In this document: positions 5,486 through 7,623 of the stretch, one piece after another
Layout of the letters: each line of letters begins with the position of its first letter
Numbering within the stretch: the stretch's first letter is position 1
DNA from: Pseudomonadota bacterium
Lineage (GTDB): Bacteria; Pseudomonadota; Gammaproteobacteria; Xanthomonadales; Xanthomonadaceae
DNA: 7,623 nt
Direction: 5' to 3'
Assembly (NCBI GenBank): GCA_023391775.1
Contig: JAEWAG010000034.1
Coordinates: forward strand, 1 to 7,623
The notes under the pieces: model-generated
What the model was told of the DNA's origin: nothing
Database searches by the model: none
What the model saw: the letters and a program-made list of their open reading frames with translations, nothing else
Translations under genes and position numbers: made by a program

Positions 5486-6375
5486 CCGCGTGCCTGCAGC
5501 CGTGCCGGCAGGCCGTCGCTGCCCACCAGGTGCAGGGCGCCGACCACCACCAGCACGTTGCCCCCACCCGCCTGGAGCCGGCGCTCGACCTGCGGCAGCC
5601 AGGCCTCGTTCCGGTCCACGTTGATGCTGCGGTACACCGCCGGGTGCTCCCGCCGCAGCTCGGCGCCCATCTCGCGCCAGAGGCGGTCCGCGTCGCCGCG
5701 ACGCCAGGCCGCGTACATGGCTTCGACCTGCTCCGGCCCAGCCGCCGCCTGGTCCAGCGCCTGTTCCAGCATCTGCACCTGGACTTCCAGAGGGAGCCCG
5801 GCCATGGCGCCGATCTGGCTGGCGGCCGTTTCCAGCCCGCCGGTGCGCTTGCCCGCCCGGGCGGCCGCGTCCATGAGCTGCCGGTCCAGGCCCAGCGCGG
5901 GATCGAACCCCTGGCGCTGCAATTCGGCCAGACCGACCGTCAGGCCCAGGAACCAGGGCTCGAACGCCGCGAACTGCTGCAGCGGCAGGCCGCGGGCCCG
6001 GGCGTGCGCTTGCAGGCGCGACCACAGCGCGGGGCCCAGGTCCTGCTCCAGGCTGCCGGCGCGGCGGCGCTTCGCGGCCTGCAGCATCATCACTCCGAGC
6101 TGCGGCGAGCCGGCTTCCTCCGGCGACAGCTCGAACAGCACCTCCCGCGAGTCACCCAGAGCGGCCCGGACCGGCGCCGCGAGCGGGTAGTCGCCCGGTC
6201 GCAGCATGTGGAAGGAACCGAGCAGGTAGACCGTGTTGCCGTTGCCGGTGACCTTCCACAGCGGCGGCTCCGGCGGCGCGGCCAGTGCCGGTGCCGCCAG
6301 CAGCAGTCCCAGCACCAGCGTGGCCAGGCACTGCAGCGCACGCGCGCGGATGGCGAGGGACCACGGCTTGCGCAT
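5443..6375 (-). CDS. Exported TraB/GumN family protein
   Basis: A 310-residue protein with a Sec signal peptide (RKPW...RAR, a Leu/Ala core, cleavage near ALA|AP at residue 32-33). The mature part is a complete TraB/GumN (COG3735) domain: [18 protein letters not shown] near the start with the first GxxH motif at 53-56, Glu82 in LFELS, Glu182 in GLETAASQ, Arg255 in the RNEAW segment, and the second GxxH motif at 279-282 (GALHLVG). The two GxxH motifs plus conserved Glu and Arg relate the family to the TIKI metalloprotease fold, so a periplasmic metallopeptidase is plausible but unproven; GumN itself lies at the end of the Xanthomonas xanthan cluster. Its ATG shares one base with the stop of the lipoprotein gene (TGATG), with GGGAAG at 6386-6381 as ribosome binding site, so it is translationally coupled. 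Its 3' end overlaps rnfB on the other strand. Confidence 0.93.
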   Translation of the reverse strand: MRKPWSLAIRARALQCLATLVLGLLLAAPALAAPPEPPLWKVTGNGNTVYLLGSFHMLRPGDYPLAAPVRAALGDSREVLFELSPEEAGSPQLGVMMLQAAKRRRAGSLEQDLGPALWSRLQAHARARGLPLQQFAAFEPWFLGLTVGLAELQRQGFDPALGLDRQLMDAAARAGKRTGGLETAASQIGAMAGLPLEVQVQMLEQALDQAAAGPEQVEAMYAAWRRGDADRLWREMGAELRREHPAVYRSINVDRNEAWLPQVERRLQAGGGNVLVVVGALHLVGSDGLPARLQARGYRVEQVCGPCSAP

Positions 6376-7316
6376 CAGGACTTCCCGGGTACGTAGTTCT
6401 TCTCACCGGCGGTGATCGCCAGGTCCAGCCGGTTCTCCGGCGGCGGCAGCGGACAGGTCGCGAACACGGTGAACGCGCACGGCGGGTTGTAGGTGCGGTT
6501 GAAGTCCAGCACCACCTTGCCGTCCGCATCCGGCCCCGGAGTGTCCAGGTAGCGCCCGGCCGGGTAGCTGCCATGCCCGCTGGTGCGGTCGGCCAGGATG
6601 AAGAACAGGCCTTCCTCCACGCTGCCCAGCGCCTCCAGCCGGTACTGCCGGCCGTCGCGCTCGAACTCCACCACGCCGGGGTTGGGCGAGTCGTTCCGGG
6701 TGCCGACGATGTCGCCGATCGGCAGGGTCTTGCCCGGCGGGTGGGCGATGAAGCGGGCCTCCACCTGCCAGGACGGATCGGCCGGCCAGTACTGCAGGCC
6801 GGCGAACTGCTGGCGGGTTGGCGCGTCCGCGTGCCTGACCCGCAGGGCATGGCGGTCGCCACGCTGCAGCAGGGTCAGCCGGCCCTTGTCGCCATCGAAG
6901 CCGATCACCGCCGGCTCGCCCTCCTGGTCGCTGTACAGGCGCACCCGGCCCTTGAGCGGCTCGCCGTTGTAGCTCAGCTCCACACCCTTTTCCGGAGTGA
7001 ACCACCAGCGGCCGGCGTCATCGCGCATCACCAGGCCCATGCGCTGCGGGCCGAAGGCCAGGCGCATGGTATTGCCGATCCGTTCGCCGCTGCCGATGTG
7101 GTGCGCCTTCAGCTGCAGCCAGTGCAGGCCGACCAGGCTGGTCCAGCCATCCGGGCGCAACAGCGCCTCCAGGCGTGCGTCGCGCCAGGCCTGCTGCGCG
7201 GCCACGAAGGCGGGGTCCACCTGGACCGTGCCGGCCGGCGCCGGCGCAGGCTCGCGGCCGCACCCGGCCAGCAGCATCGCGGCCAGCGCCATCCCCATGG
7301 CCCGGCCTGCCCTCAT
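6375..7316 (-). CDS. DUF1684 lipoprotein
   Basis: A 313-residue lipoprotein. The start [19 protein letters not shown] has a lipobox LAGC at 16-19, with Cys19 as the lipidated residue; Gly at position +2 rather than Asp suggests outer-membrane sorting. The rest is a full DUF1684 (COG3358) domain: WLQLK with HHIGSGE near 68-78, [11 protein letters not shown] near 173-183, [14 protein letters not shown] near 201-214, and the hallmark [21 protein letters not shown] near 271-291. The family is widespread in bacteria and of unknown function. The ATG at 7316 overlaps the mutL stop as ATGA, with GAGGGG (7325-7320) as ribosome binding site inside the mutL tail; longer in-frame starts at 7334 and 7388 would lie within mutL and spoil the signal peptide. 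It ends in a TGATG junction with the TraB gene. The gene is complete. Confidence 0.93.
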   Translation of the reverse strand: MRAGRAMGMALAAMLLAGCGREPAPAPAGTVQVDPAFVAAQQAWRDARLEALLRPDGWTSLVGLHWLQLKAHHIGSGERIGNTMRLAFGPQRMGLVMRDDAGRWWFTPEKGVELSYNGEPLKGRVRLYSDQEGEPAVIGFDGDKGRLTLLQRGDRHALRVRHADAPTRQQFAGLQYWPADPSWQVEARFIAHPPGKTLPIGDIVGTRNDSPNPGVVEFERDGRQYRLEALGSVEEGLFFILADRTSGHGSYPAGRYLDTPGPDADGKVVLDFNRTYNPPCAFTVFATCPLPPPENRLDLAITAGEKNYVPGKS

Positions 7317-7623
7317 CTTCCCCTCAGGAACCATCGATCGATCTCCCCCAGACTGAAACGCGCCCAGGTTGGACGCCCGTGGTTGCACTGCCCGGAGCGC
7401 TCGGTGGCTTCCATGTCGCGCAGCAGTGCGTTCATTTCCGGAATGGTCAGCCGCCGGTTGGCGCGCACGGCGCCGTGGCAGGCCATGGTCGACAGCAGCT
7501 CGTCGCGCGCGGCGGCCACGCGCCGGGTGGCGCCGTGCTCGCGAAGATCGGCCAGCACGTCGCGCAGCAGCGCTTCCGGATCAGCGTGCGCCAGCAGCGC
7601 CGGCACGCTGCGCACCGCCAGCG
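7313..7623 (-). CDS. mutL: DNA mismatch repair protein MutL, C-terminal end (partial)
   Basis: The last 102 residues of MutL, whose 5' part lies beyond the right edge of the window. MutL links MutS mismatch recognition to strand incision and helicase loading. The visible part belongs to the C-terminal dimerisation domain: [10 protein letters not shown] at the edge, then [32 protein letters not shown] and QCNHGRPTW, the conserved CxHGRP block, and a normal end ([12 protein letters not shown]). CNHGRP, with Asn in place of Pro, fits the gammaproteobacterial form; whether the endonuclease motif DQHAxxE is present cannot be seen here. The frame is open to the window edge, so any start within it (for example the GTG at 7615) is an artefact. 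The stop overlaps the start of the lipoprotein gene by 4 bp (ATGA). Confidence 0.97.
   Translation of the reverse strand, partial: LAVRSVPALLAHADPEALLRDVLADLREHGATRRVAAARDELLSTMACHGAVRANRRLTIPEMNALLRDMEATERSGQCNHGRPTWARFSLGEIDRWFLRGR
7320..7325 (-). promoter_or_regulatory. Shine-Dalgarno within the mutL tail
   Basis: GAGGGG on the minus strand, with GAGG 5 nt before the ATG at 7316, is part of the last mutL codons. It supports the lipoprotein start and re-initiation by ribosomes finishing mutL. Confidence 0.6.

Noticed and set aside
4994..6025. Long open frame on the minus strand (343 codons) across rnfB and the TraB gene
   Set aside because: Its translation is Arg/Gly/Ala/Pro-rich with no motifs, and it lies in the wrong frame over two genes with clear family signatures; such frames are expected in very GC-rich DNA.
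5287..6396. + strand frame of 369 codons running from rnfB across the TraB gene
   Set aside because: Translation is Gln/Arg/Ala-rich with no domain, and the opposite strand has a complete signal peptide and both GxxH motifs.
1..7623. Possible mobile element, CRISPR array, RNA gene or defence island
   Set aside because: No spaced direct repeats, transposase or integrase motifs, tRNA cloverleaf or defence-type domains were seen; composition is uniform and gene spacing is that of core chromosome.

Overview
This 7.6-kb window looks like chromosomal core sequence from a very GC-rich gammaproteobacterium, most likely of the Xanthomonadaceae/Lysobacteraceae (Xanthomonas, Stenotrophomonas, Pseudoxanthomonas, Luteimonas or Lysobacter type). 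That placement is an inference from base composition, codon choice (third positions almost always G or C) and the set of housekeeping and envelope genes; no species can be named. I see no tRNA, rRNA, insertion sequence, phage gene, CRISPR array or attachment site.

Layout. The left half reads on the + strand: an exported SEL1-like repeat protein (101-904), a small exported DUF2147 protein (998-1444) closed by a strong hairpin terminator, methionyl-tRNA synthetase metG (1589-3700), and a HAD-IB phosphatase (3839-4429). A small secreted cysteine-containing protein of unknown function (4907-4440, minus strand) converges on the phosphatase gene with 10 bp between the stop codons. It diverges from an rnfB-type ferredoxin gene (5009-5485, + strand) across a 101-bp intergenic region that holds candidate promoters in both directions.

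The right half is a minus-strand cluster read from the right edge: the C-terminal end of mutL (7623-7313), a DUF1684 lipoprotein (7316-6375) and a TraB/GumN-family protein (6375-5443). These three are linked by ATGA and TGATG stop/start overlaps, so they are very probably one transcript with translational coupling. The last gene overlaps the convergent rnfB by 43 bp.

How the genes relate. Housekeeping functions (tRNA charging, mismatch repair, a low-potential Fe-S electron carrier) are interleaved with envelope proteins of poorly known function: two to three Sec-exported proteins, one lipoprotein and one exported TraB protein. I did not find convincing evidence of a new defence, mobile or biosynthetic system. 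The best leads are an identical 17-bp promoter-like element at the same distance before metG and rnfB (both lacking a Shine-Dalgarno), an RnfB without its usual membrane anchor and without other rnf genes in view, the coupled mutL-lipoprotein-TraB unit, the antisense rnfB/traB overlap, and a G-quadruplex-type motif on the template strand of metG.
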